NCBI RefSeq assembly: GCF_024626475.1
Contig: NZ_JANKHH010000008.1
Location: 81,574 to 145,573, forward strand
Direction of reading: 5' to 3'
From: Parerythrobacter lacustris
Lineage (GTDB): Bacteria > Pseudomonadota > Alphaproteobacteria > Sphingomonadales > Sphingomonadaceae
DNA: 64,000 nucleotides
Shown here piece by piece: positions 24,957-33,928 of the stretch (positions are counted from its first letter, which is position 1; the number at the start of each line of letters is the position of its first letter). Below the pieces are notes generated by a model. It saw only the letters and a program-made list of their open reading frames with translations. It did not search any database and was not told the origin of the DNA. Made by a program: the position numbers and the translations under genes.

Positions 24957-27900
24957 TCAGAAGAGATTGTCGCGCCGCCTGGCGATATCGTCCGGGCTGG
25001 TCAGGTCGAGCTGCTGGCCGTTTTTGACGAAATTGTCGGCATAGACCCACAGGTAATTCAGTTTCTCCTCCTTGGGCATCGGCGGTTCCGGCTGGACCAG
25101 CTTCTTCACGCGGAAGCCGATCCGTGCCAGCTCGATGTGGTTCTCCTTGAACAGCAACCTGTGACCGAGAAAGCCGTAGACCCACACGCCGAATTCGAAC
25201 CGGGTGTTGTGATGTCCGGCGGTGCGCATGTGCAACAGCCGGTTGTTGCGCACCAGCAGCCGGTCGACATTGCCGACATATATACCCTGCAACCACTTCA
25301 CGTCGTTGCCCGGAGTGGTCAGTTCGCACAGATTGTCTTCGATCACCACGTCGCCGATAATAAAGGACTTCCGCTCGAAACTAATCGCAACCCGGATCGC
25401 GGTGTTGAACCCGCGGATGATGTTGCCCGACACGCGCGCCGAATCGAGGCGCCTTCCCGCGCAGACGATGGCCTGGAACGCCATCGGATCGCGTTGCTTG
25501 GTGTTGGCGGCGAACCAACCGTTGAAATCGCGGAAATTGGTCCGCGCCATCGTTCCGTCGAGCAGCATGCGGCCGGCGTTCGTGACATACTCGGCAAGGT
25601 TCTGGCTCTTGTCGAATGGCTTCGTTTCCTCCGCGCGCGCGATGATCCGGCTCCATTCCGTGTCGCGGACGGGCGAATTGAAGGCGACGCTTTGCCCGTC
25701 CTTCTCGATCAGCACATTGCGCTCGCCGCGCACGCTCGCGCGGCGTGAAGCGACGCCGATCTCGCGCAGCGTGAGCATTTTGCGGCGGGTTTCCTTCTCC
25801 ACCCCCACCGGGTTGCCGTTGCCGAGCGCACGCATCCCTTCCTCGAAACTGGGCAGGAGTTCGGGCTTTTCGACCGCCGTATCGAACAACGACTTCACAT
25901 ATTTGCGCAAGCTATCCTCGCTGGTTGCCGCATCGGGAGGAGGCGGTTCCTTTCGGGTCATCCGGTCCCATTCGGATTGTGGCACCGCACTCATGAAGGT
26001 GAAGGCGAGATCACCCGCGCGAATCTCGCGCACATCGTTGCCCAGCACCGCGCGGCCCGAGGTGATCCGGGCGACCAGCGTCCCAAGCAACAGATCACGC
26101 CGCTTGGGGGGCAGCTTGTCGCTGGCGAGTTCGAAATCGGATCGCAGCGGCTGGACCGTCAGGGTGTTGTCGGCAACCAGACAATCGATCGCGTCGCTGA
26201 CCAGAATCCCTTCCTGCATGAAGCCCACTTCGCAGCGGCAATTCACGATCCGCACGCGTGCCATCGGCGTGTCCTTCTCGTCGTCGGGCAAGGGCCGGAC
26301 GGTCAGCGCGGTGCGTCGCGTCTCGTTGTCGGGCGCGCAAGCGAAGTCGCACTCGGCAATGTCGACCAGATCGACGCCGCTCACGGTCAGCGCGCCCAAC
26401 CGGTGGTCGGATTGCGCTTCGTCCGCCATGTCGCCGCGCAAGGCGAGCGAGCGGACCGACAGGCCGCGCACGACGAGGCTGTTGCACTTTGCGACTTCGA
26501 GCGCGCACTCGCTCTTGGTCGCGACGATCCGCACGCCGTCGCCACTACCGTTGATCTTGACGTGGCCGAGGCCGGAGAGCTGCACGGTCGTTTCGGTGGT
26601 ATAAGTGCCGGGCGCGAAGCAGATGCTGACATCGGTTCCGGCAGGAATGGCGGCGAGCACCTTGGCCCAATCATTCGCCGGGGTGATGACATGCGTCTCG
26701 CATCCGCCATGCTGGATGCGCGCAAGCTGCTCGATCGCATCCTGCACCGTAAGCGCACCGGCCAGTTCGGGCGTTGCCGAAGGATCGAAGCTGACATCTC
26801 GCGCGCGGGATAGGTTGGCGGCGAATTCGACCTTGGCACCAAAAGTGTTGCCGTCTGCGTCAACCCTGATCGCGGTGACCTTTTGCAGCTCGGTCGCGCC
26901 GTCGAGGCTCCAAGCTACGCTTGCGATCCCGTCGGCCTGGGTGGTCGCGACCAGCGTAGTAACATTCCCGGTCAGCCGTCCATTGCCGGCCGTCACAGCG
27001 AAACGGACACGCACGCCGGACACCGGCAGCTTGCCGCGCGTGACGGAAACCATCAACGGCTGGCCAAGCGGGACCAGCGATGCCGGAGCGGTCTCGTCCG
27101 GCATGGCTTCTTGACCGTCTCCGCTGACATAGTCGAACTGCAGCTGGTCGGTCAGCGGAGCGAAAATCGGCCGGCAATCGCTGAGCACAGCCCAGGCGCC
27201 GGATGCGTTGCGTTCGACGATCGCGAGCGGGGCGTATCCCCGGTCGAGTCCGTCGGGGGGCAGGTCGAGCGGTGCACCGGTGACCGCGTGTTGCGGCCAT
27301 TCGACATCTCCGGTCAGCGAGCGCGCCGGGACGGTCCAGAAGTCGCCATGCAGCATGGCCCCGGGCTGGAAGCGGACCTCGACCCCCAGTTCGAGCTCGA
27401 CCCAGCCCGCAGCGGGATCGGCCTCGACCGGCAGGCCGCCCTCCCACCGCTGGATCGTGGCGGATGGCGGCAATGCGGCGATGTTGGGCGCGCTCCCTGC
27501 GGTTATGACCGACAGATCGGCAGCGCTGCGCAGCTCCGACAGGATCAGCCGCTGGCCGCTGACGTCGCCGATCAGCCCGAAGAAGCCGGCGCCATTGGCC
27601 GCCAGCGCGGCGTCGTCGCGGATTTCGATCCAGTCGCCGACCTTAAGTTTGGTGACGTCGTCCCGGCCAAGGCTGTCGGCCACGAGCCCGCCGTCTTCGA
27701 TCAGCGCGTAGCGGGTGCGATGCATCGCGTTGTCGCGCGACCATTTGTAATGCGGCTTTGCCAGCGCGGATGTGGTGTGAATCTCTACCCGGTAAAGATG
27801 GTTTTCGACCGAGCGATAGCCCGAATCGGGCGGCAGGGTGCAGGGCCCGGTCTCGGTCGCGGAAATCGTCGCGCGGGCGGCGAGCTTCGCCCGGGTGCCC

Positions 27901-28658
27901 TGCAGATCGATCCCCCCCTCGACATCGGCGCAGGTCAGCGGGGCCGAGGCGAGGCCGCGCGCGACCAGCTCTGCCTGCGACACGAACCCGACTTTCCATC
28001 GGGCCACGTCGCGGGTCGAGGTATCGGGTCCGTCGAACGCGACTTCGAGCAGCGCGGGATCGTCGATCGCGGTCAGTGCTGCATCCCATGTTTCAAGATA
28101 GGCGAGATAGCGCCCCGCGGCTGTCGGCAGCGCCGCGTCCGCCGGGTCGACCGCTTCGACCAGCCATGCCTCCGTGGTCGATTGCGGGGTCAGCGCAGGA
28201 TCGAGGCGGAATTCGGCTTCGCCATCGGGGTTCGCTTCGCTGTGGGTGACGCGATGCACCGCACCGCTGCCGTCCGCCGCAACCGCGAGAATGTCACCCA
28301 CCGCAAGGGCAGGCCCCTGCTCGACGATCCAGCGCGTATCGGTGCCGGTGCCCGACTTGCGCCTGATCGCCAGTTCCCGGATCCCGGCGCTGACGACATG
28401 CCGCCCCGCGACATAGCCGCTGCCGCCACCGATGACGAAACCGCCGAGCGCGGCGTTGAAGGCGAGCGCAAATCCGGCATCACCTTGCGGGAAGCCGGCC
28501 GGTCCGATGATGTCGGTCGCCGCCCGCCGATGGTCGAGCCGCAGCAGGTCGCCCTGTTCGTTAAAATCGGCATCGGACAGCAGTCGCCCCTGCTGCAGCC
28601 GCACCAGGCTGAACTGCTTCGCCGGATCGAACGAATTGCGCGAATAGTCACCACTCAT
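24957..28658 (-). CDS. DUF6519/Ig-like/beta-helix protein, candidate eCIS fibre
   Basis: A 1233-residue protein, last in the operon. The N-terminus (MSGDYSRNSFDPAKQFSLV, then LLSDADFNEQGDLLRLDH) is the DUF6519 type that I know from eCIS and tail-like loci, probably docking to the baseplate. Residues about 525-615 look like a Big_1/invasin-type Ig domain (VSVTRGKLPVSGVRVRFAV, NVTTLVATTQADGIASV). From about 690 onward the pattern of short strands with Asn/Leu/Val ladders (VVIEDNLCEL, LLVRNNRLLHMRT, LLFKENHIELARIGF) indicates a right-handed beta-helix, interrupted by a charged helical insert near 890-1020. Target binding is inferred. The ATG at 28658 has GAGG six bases upstream; a GTG at 28670 is the alternative. 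Confidence 0.78.
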   Translation of the reverse strand: MSGDYSRNSFDPAKQFSLVRLQQGRLLSDADFNEQGDLLRLDHRRAATDIIGPAGFPQGDAGFALAFNAALGGFVIGGGSGYVAGRHVVSAGIRELAIRRKSGTGTDTRWIVEQGPALAVGDILAVAADGSGAVHRVTHSEANPDGEAEFRLDPALTPQSTTEAWLVEAVDPADAALPTAAGRYLAYLETWDAALTAIDDPALLEVAFDGPDTSTRDVARWKVGFVSQAELVARGLASAPLTCADVEGGIDLQGTRAKLAARATISATETGPCTLPPDSGYRSVENHLYRVEIHTTSALAKPHYKWSRDNAMHRTRYALIEDGGLVADSLGRDDVTKLKVGDWIEIRDDAALAANGAGFFGLIGDVSGQRLILSELRSAADLSVITAGSAPNIAALPPSATIQRWEGGLPVEADPAAGWVELELGVEVRFQPGAMLHGDFWTVPARSLTGDVEWPQHAVTGAPLDLPPDGLDRGYAPLAIVERNASGAWAVLSDCRPIFAPLTDQLQFDYVSGDGQEAMPDETAPASLVPLGQPLMVSVTRGKLPVSGVRVRFAVTAGNGRLTGNVTTLVATTQADGIASVAWSLDGATELQKVTAIRVDADGNTFGAKVEFAANLSRARDVSFDPSATPELAGALTVQDAIEQLARIQHGGCETHVITPANDWAKVLAAIPAGTDVSICFAPGTYTTETTVQLSGLGHVKINGSGDGVRIVATKSECALEVAKCNSLVVRGLSVRSLALRGDMADEAQSDHRLGALTVSGVDLVDIAECDFACAPDNETRRTALTVRPLPDDEKDTPMARVRIVNCRCEVGFMQEGILVSDAIDCLVADNTLTVQPLRSDFELASDKLPPKRRDLLLGTLVARITSGRAVLGNDVREIRAGDLAFTFMSAVPQSEWDRMTRKEPPPPDAATSEDSLRKYVKSLFDTAVEKPELLPSFEEGMRALGNGNPVGVEKETRRKMLTLREIGVASRRASVRGERNVLIEKDGQSVAFNSPVRDTEWSRIIARAEETKPFDKSQNLAEYVTNAGRMLLDGTMARTNFRDFNGWFAANTKQRDPMAFQAIVCAGRRLDSARVSGNIIRGFNTAIRVAISFERKSFIIGDVVIEDNLCELTTPGNDVKWLQGIYVGNVDRLLVRNNRLLHMRTAGHHNTRFEFGVWVYGFLGHRLLFKENHIELARIGFRVKKLVQPEPPMPKEEKLNYLWVYADNFVKNGQQLDLTSPDDIARRRDNLF

Positions 28659-28666
28659 GGCCAGCC

Positions 28667-30871
28667 TCACTCATCAACAAAATGGATGCCGCACGAGAGA
28701 CCGAAGGGGGAGTATTCCCCTGCTGCATCTCGCAGGTTGGCCAGTCGGGCCGGGACCCGCTGGCGATAACCGACGCCCATTTCCAGGTTGCCGTCCGCCC
28801 CTTCGAGGATTTCGCGCGGACAGCCGCGCGAAAGCAGACCGAAGCCCGGATCGGCAAAACGGTCGCCGACGAAGGAGGGACGCAGTTTCATCGAGCTGCC
28901 GCCCGATGTTTCGGTCACGCAGCGGAAGCGCCGCGGGACGATCGAATCCGAAGGCAGGTAACTGAAACGGACGCAGCCCTGCTGGCGATGCTCCGCTTCG
29001 ATCCGCCCGGTCGCGATGCAGTTCTCCATTTCGACGGTGCGCGCGTTCGTGCGCCCGAAGATGGTGGAGCGGGCTATCTCCAGATCGCCCTTCGGGATCG
29101 ACAGGACGCCTTGCGCCCCGAGCGCCAGATCAGACCCGAAGGCGAGGATGCTGTCGGCGATCGAGAGCGGAGCAGCGACATCGTCGAGCCGGAGACGCCC
29201 GACAAGGCTTCGTTCGATGGTGACCCGGAGCGTTTCCTGCCCGTCGAGCCACAGCGCACGCACGAATTCGCCCTTGTCGACGCCCAGCGTGCAATCCAGC
29301 ACGTCGAGCCGGTCGAGCACTTCGCCTGCCGCAATCCCGATATCCTTCAGCGCAATACCGGACAGCACCAGTCGCGTCGGCACATCGCTGTCGCTGGCGG
29401 CGGCCTTGATGCCGAGCCGCGTGGGGACATGGGGCCGTCGCAGTGCGGGCGTCAGGCCGGCTTCGTCGCGCTCAAAGGTTCCATCGGGGGAGCGCACTCC
29501 CGGCCAGCCTCCGGCGACAATGACCAGCTGGCAGCCCTTCTTCAGTTCGAGCGCATTTGCCCCGCCGATCGCCTCGGGATAGGTGCCGCTGTCGAGAATT
29601 GCGATGATCCCGCGCTGCCCCACGACCGACTCGGCATTCCAGCGCTGGATCGCGCTGCGCAGCGTTCCGACCACCGGTCCGCCCTGCAAGGGGTCGTTGG
29701 TCTGGTCCTCGATCCGGCTCGACACGCCGATTCGCCATGGTGCGGGCTCGCCAACGACGAAGATATCGTCCCACCAGCTGTCGAGCGAGGCGCGGCGGTC
29801 GTAGGCACCCCCTCCAATGTCGAACGGTTGGGGCGCGGCAAATCCGGTCTCGAGAGATCTGGCCTTGTCGGTATCGTGCAGCGAAAGACGCCCGAGTACC
29901 GGATCGAACAGCACGTGGCCCGCCGTGCCGGGCTGGCGGATCGATCCGTCCTTGGCCTCGCCCAAATGGCAGCAGTGGAGCTTATCAGTCGGAACCTCGG
30001 CCCCATCGAGCCGGATGCGCAGCACCGGGTTGGCACCGAACCATCGCGGCGTCTCGACATTGCCCGCACGGAGCCCGTCGAGTTCATCCGCAAGCGGCTC
30101 GCGGCGCAGCCGTTCGGGTACGTTCAGCGGCGAGACTCGCTCGGCAATCGTCAGGTCGGGCCGGGGCAGGTTCACCAGCGGGAGGTCGCGCCCCAGCGGG
30201 TCGAATCGCCGCACGGCTCCGTCGGGGGTCACCAGCGAGGGGACCGGACCGCCGAGGTAGCCGCTCGGTTCGCTGATCAGCGGAAACAGCGGCTGCGCGC
30301 CTTGTCGCCAGACGAACAGCCCGAGATTAGGAATGTTGAACCGACCGCTGAAGCCGGTAACCGGCCCGGCAGCAGGGAGGTGGCTCGCGCGCGAGAATGG
30401 CCGATGCGCCAGCTGCGGCTCGTCGCTGCGGCGGACGCTGGCGACCACCTGCCGGTTGGGGCGCAAATGGTTGACGTTCTCGCTGGTCGCCAGGTGCTGG
30501 AAGAATTCGACCGCGATGATCGGCCAGCCCGAGACATCGCGCGCAACCTGCTCCAGCGCCGCAGCGGTGCCCTTGGCCTGGCGATATTGCAGCACATTGG
30601 CGATATAGGCCCGGAGCTGGCCCGCCCCGCTGTCACCGATCTCGCGCATCGGGCGGGCACCGATCAGCTCGGCGATATAGGGCAGGACCCAGGCCTCGCA
30701 GGTCTCGACAAACCAGTTGTCGAACAACTGGTCGATATCCCTCTCGACGATCTGGAGCTCTTCGGTCAGGAGCGCCAGCAGCGCTTCGAGCGCGCGCTGT
30801 TCCTGCCCGTCGCGCAGGCGGGCGTAGGATGGAATCGCCTCGAACAGGGGGGAGGTTACGCGATCACGCAT
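28667..30871 (-). CDS. gpI-like tail protein with a beta-helical body
   Basis: A 734-residue protein. The first 130 residues resemble phage P2 tail protein I: ALEALLALLTEELQIVERDIDQLFDNWF, PYIAELIGARPM, and AYIANVLQYRQAKGTAAALEQVARDVSGWP. In phages this protein links baseplate wedge and fibre. The rest is unlike gpI: about 250 residues of irregular beta structure, then short repeated strands (RGIIAILDSGTYPEAIGG, LVLSGIALKDIGIAAGEVLDRLDVLDCTLG, LSIADSILAFGSDLALG) that suggest a beta-helix like the one in the next gene. It overlaps the upstream baseplate gene by eight bases and ends eight bases before the fibre gene start. The ATG at 30871 is preferred over a TTG two codons earlier. Confidence 0.75.
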   Translation of the reverse strand: MRDRVTSPLFEAIPSYARLRDGQEQRALEALLALLTEELQIVERDIDQLFDNWFVETCEAWVLPYIAELIGARPMREIGDSGAGQLRAYIANVLQYRQAKGTAAALEQVARDVSGWPIIAVEFFQHLATSENVNHLRPNRQVVASVRRSDEPQLAHRPFSRASHLPAAGPVTGFSGRFNIPNLGLFVWRQGAQPLFPLISEPSGYLGGPVPSLVTPDGAVRRFDPLGRDLPLVNLPRPDLTIAERVSPLNVPERLRREPLADELDGLRAGNVETPRWFGANPVLRIRLDGAEVPTDKLHCCHLGEAKDGSIRQPGTAGHVLFDPVLGRLSLHDTDKARSLETGFAAPQPFDIGGGAYDRRASLDSWWDDIFVVGEPAPWRIGVSSRIEDQTNDPLQGGPVVGTLRSAIQRWNAESVVGQRGIIAILDSGTYPEAIGGANALELKKGCQLVIVAGGWPGVRSPDGTFERDEAGLTPALRRPHVPTRLGIKAAASDSDVPTRLVLSGIALKDIGIAAGEVLDRLDVLDCTLGVDKGEFVRALWLDGQETLRVTIERSLVGRLRLDDVAAPLSIADSILAFGSDLALGAQGVLSIPKGDLEIARSTIFGRTNARTVEMENCIATGRIEAEHRQQGCVRFSYLPSDSIVPRRFRCVTETSGGSSMKLRPSFVGDRFADPGFGLLSRGCPREILEGADGNLEMGVGYRQRVPARLANLRDAAGEYSPFGLSCGIHFVDE

Positions 30872-33800
30872 CGGCAAACTCCATCGTCAGATCGATCGCC
30901 GAGGGCAGGACGAGCAGCAGTTCGCTGGCGGCAAAGGAACCCGTCATGCGCTGCCCTGGCCCTTGCGCCGATGCGGCACGCAATACGCTGTCGAGACGGG
31001 GCGGAACCGAGCTGTCCACCAAGTCGCCGCCCTCGATCCGTTCGAGCCCGTCGAGGTCGACCATCGTCACCCCGGGCAGCGAGTGGATCAGCGCCAGAAT
31101 GCCGGCCGACGAAACGGCTTCGCCCAGCGCGCCCGATGCAAAGCTGTAACGGGTCTCGATCGCAAGCCGGACATCGCGCTCGAGATCGGCCAGCAGATAG
31201 GCCCGATCGACATAGACTTTCGCCTTCACGCGGAAATAGACCCGGGCGTAGGGCTGGACGATCACTGCGCGCGCCGGATCGCGCACACCCTCGAGCGCAT
31301 CGGCGAGCTTGGACAGCAGATCGGCATCGCCCGCCAGCTCGATATCTTCCTCCGGCGCGAGCGAGATATGGACGACCTTGTTCCTGCCCGACCAGAGCTG
31401 CTCCGCCCGGGCCTTCCCGACTCCGGCAAAGTTGCGCGCAAAGTCTTCGTAGTCCGCCAGCGACACCACGCGGCCCAGCGTCTTGACCGTGTTGGGTGCG
31501 GTCACGCGGATATCGTCGAGCGATTCGGGTTCGGCCCCTCCGGTTGCGGGGGAGGGATTGGACACCGAGCGGATGCCGAGCGGCTTCGTCTTCAATTGGA
31601 TGATCGTCCGCTCGGGCACATGGCCCGCCAAGCCGGTGCCGCTGCGATAGCTGGCGGCGACGTTGAGCTCGCCCGTCGGCAGGCGGCGACCTTTGATCCC
31701 GTCGCCGAAGCGCACGGTGACCTCGCTGCTCTCGCCCAGCGCGGTCTCGTAGACTGCGTCCTGCGGCCCGGCGTCGAACAGGGTTTCGACTTCCCGCCAC
31801 AGGATGCCGTCGACCCTCACCTCCAGCGTCGAGGCCCGCCCGCTGGCTGTGGTCGCCGAAACATAGGTCAGGGGAATCTTGCGCAGACCGAAACTCTGAT
31901 TCGGCAAGGTGGCATCGCCCGAGCCGAGCACTTCGGTTACCCGCTCGCCATGGCTCGCCAGCGCGACATTGGCGTTGATGCGCAGACTGGTCCGCTCGTA
32001 GGAATGGATGATCGCGCCCTCGAGCAGCAGCCGCGTTACCCCGTCGATATGCAGGACTTCGCGGATGATGCAGGTTTCGCTGCCTTCGATTCCCTCGGCA
32101 TCGGCCCGCGCCCCGGTAACCGATACGGGCCGCCCGCGCACGAGGTCGAGATAGAGCGTGTCGAGATCGAGTTCGAGCACTTCGGCCTCGAGCACCGGCT
32201 CGAGCGGTATCCCCGCAAGCGGCAGATGCTGCGAGGCGAGGAACGCCTGCGTCTTGCGCACCTTGAAGGCGTTGAGCGGGCTCGACACCGCGCTTGCCGG
32301 CGGGACAAGCGGGGTGCCGTCGGGCAGGGCGAAGGCGAGACCGGTGGCCTTGCCGCTCATGGCATAATCGGCGCGCGACTGGGTCGCGGCGGCTGTCACC
32401 TGCAACCCGAGCGACTCGCCTGCCGCGTTCTCGAGGATTGCCCAGCTCCCCGGCTGGACCGCCTTCACTTCGCGTTCGAGATAGGCCTGTGCCTCGCCCT
32501 GCAGAAGGCTGTTCTTGGCGTCGACCCAGATCGTGGTCGGGGTGCTGTCCCAGTCATGAGAGAAAGGGGCCTTGATCGCGGTACCGTCGGCATTCCTGCC
32601 AAAGGACACTGTGGCCCACAGCTGCGCAGAATTGCCGAAGAAACCGGCATCCTCGCTCATCGCGTGGAGCCCGGTCTGCACCTCCCCGACGCCCGCCGGC
32701 CCAACGACCGGGCGCAGCCGCCCGCGCAGCATCGCCATCAGCTTGGTGCGCGACCATGATTGGGTGCGCACGAAGGCGCTGAGGCCATCGCCGGTCCAGG
32801 CGTTGCCCTTGACGTAGCGATCGAGCGTGCTGCTTGCGAGCGACAGGCCCTGCGCGGGAATGATCCCCGGCTTCAGTCTGGCAGGGCGGAATCGGGGCGG
32901 CGTGCTCACCGCGTCGGGCGGATTGCCGTGGCGCGCAAGGATGAGGGTGGTGATCCCGAAGTCGCGTTTCTCGGTAACGGTGACGATGCGATAGGGTTCG
33001 GCGATGGTCGCGCCTTCGCTGCCCGATCGGGCGACTGCGAGCAGGCGCTGGCCGGGTCTCAGCGCGAGACCCAGCCCGTGAACAAAGACTTCATTGACCG
33101 GCACTGCGCGGAGCAGCGGCTCGATCTCGGGATTGGTTGCCCGGTCGGCTATGCGCTGGGCGAGCCGTTCGGACAGGTCGAGGCCGGGTGTGACCGCGTG
33201 ATACGGCTCCAGCGCCGCATCGCTGGCCAGCTCGACCAGCCCGGCCAGCGCCGGGTCGTCGGTGTCGAAGCTGTTGTCGAGGTCAAACAGGAACAGCGTG
33301 CCGTTGGCGGGATCGTCCTCGTCGGCAAGATTGCGGTAGATTGCGAGCGGCTGGTCGCGCGTGGTCCTTGCGCGAATGTCGTTCCACTCGCCACGCGCCA
33401 CGATCGGCTCAAGTGTTTCGAAGGTCTGCGGCAACTCGTCCTTGGCTTGCGGTACCGATGCCGCCTGCACGCCCGGCGCGATCTCGACCCGGCGAAACGG
33501 ATCGTCCTTGTCCTCGACGGTAAAGGCCAGCCAGGTGCCGGAAGCTACGCCGGGCCCCAGCTTGTAGCCGATCGTCGCCGCCAGCTCGATCATCGAGCGC
33601 CGCTCGCGCGCGCTCGCAAGATAGCCTTCATTGGCGATCCGTTCGGAATAGAAAGAGAGCACATCGAGCGTGCAGGCGAAGGCATCGAGGAGACCCCCGG
33701 TCGGCTCGCCCGCACGATCCGGACGAAGACCGCGCAACGGATGGCTCGCGGGGACCCCGTCGCGCGCCGGAACTTCCTGACGCGGAACCCGCCACAACAT

Positions 33801-33926
33801 GCGGTCGAGGAACTCCGGCTGCGTGCCGATTCGGTAGTCGACTTCGCTGCGGCCCGGCGGGTTGTCAGGTCGCTGCGGATCGAGGTCTTTCGCGCCGCAG
33901 ATATCGAGCGATGGCTTGCGATGCAC
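30864..33926 (-). CDS. Large baseplate protein (TIGR02243-like)
   Basis: A 1020-residue protein of the putative baseplate assembly family found in contractile injection systems, equivalent in position to Afp12. Supporting stretches: LLDAFACTLDVLSFYSERIANEGYLASARERRSMIELAATIGYKLGPGVASGTWLAFTVE in the first 150 residues (the family's most conserved zone), SVRVRFGDG-type loops (VTVRFGDGIKGRRLPTGELNVAASYRSGTGLAGHV near 700), and a gp6/J-like C-terminus with LADYEDFARNFAGVGKARAEQLW. It probably forms wedge plates around the hub. Two bases separate it from the upstream baseplate gene and it overlaps the gpI-like gene by eight. Confidence 0.88.
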   Translation of the reverse strand: MHRKPSLDICGAKDLDPQRPDNPPGRSEVDYRIGTQPEFLDRMLWRVPRQEVPARDGVPASHPLRGLRPDRAGEPTGGLLDAFACTLDVLSFYSERIANEGYLASARERRSMIELAATIGYKLGPGVASGTWLAFTVEDKDDPFRRVEIAPGVQAASVPQAKDELPQTFETLEPIVARGEWNDIRARTTRDQPLAIYRNLADEDDPANGTLFLFDLDNSFDTDDPALAGLVELASDAALEPYHAVTPGLDLSERLAQRIADRATNPEIEPLLRAVPVNEVFVHGLGLALRPGQRLLAVARSGSEGATIAEPYRIVTVTEKRDFGITTLILARHGNPPDAVSTPPRFRPARLKPGIIPAQGLSLASSTLDRYVKGNAWTGDGLSAFVRTQSWSRTKLMAMLRGRLRPVVGPAGVGEVQTGLHAMSEDAGFFGNSAQLWATVSFGRNADGTAIKAPFSHDWDSTPTTIWVDAKNSLLQGEAQAYLEREVKAVQPGSWAILENAAGESLGLQVTAAATQSRADYAMSGKATGLAFALPDGTPLVPPASAVSSPLNAFKVRKTQAFLASQHLPLAGIPLEPVLEAEVLELDLDTLYLDLVRGRPVSVTGARADAEGIEGSETCIIREVLHIDGVTRLLLEGAIIHSYERTSLRINANVALASHGERVTEVLGSGDATLPNQSFGLRKIPLTYVSATTASGRASTLEVRVDGILWREVETLFDAGPQDAVYETALGESSEVTVRFGDGIKGRRLPTGELNVAASYRSGTGLAGHVPERTIIQLKTKPLGIRSVSNPSPATGGAEPESLDDIRVTAPNTVKTLGRVVSLADYEDFARNFAGVGKARAEQLWSGRNKVVHISLAPEEDIELAGDADLLSKLADALEGVRDPARAVIVQPYARVYFRVKAKVYVDRAYLLADLERDVRLAIETRYSFASGALGEAVSSAGILALIHSLPGVTMVDLDGLERIEGGDLVDSSVPPRLDSVLRAASAQGPGQRMTGSFAASELLLVLPSAIDLTMEFADA

Positions 33927-33928
33927 GG

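Noticed and set aside
28682..31486. Plus-strand frame of 934 codons inside the eCIS operon
   Set aside because: It is antisense to the gpI-like and baseplate genes, has no ribosome-binding site or domain and arises from strand-symmetrical GC codon bias.
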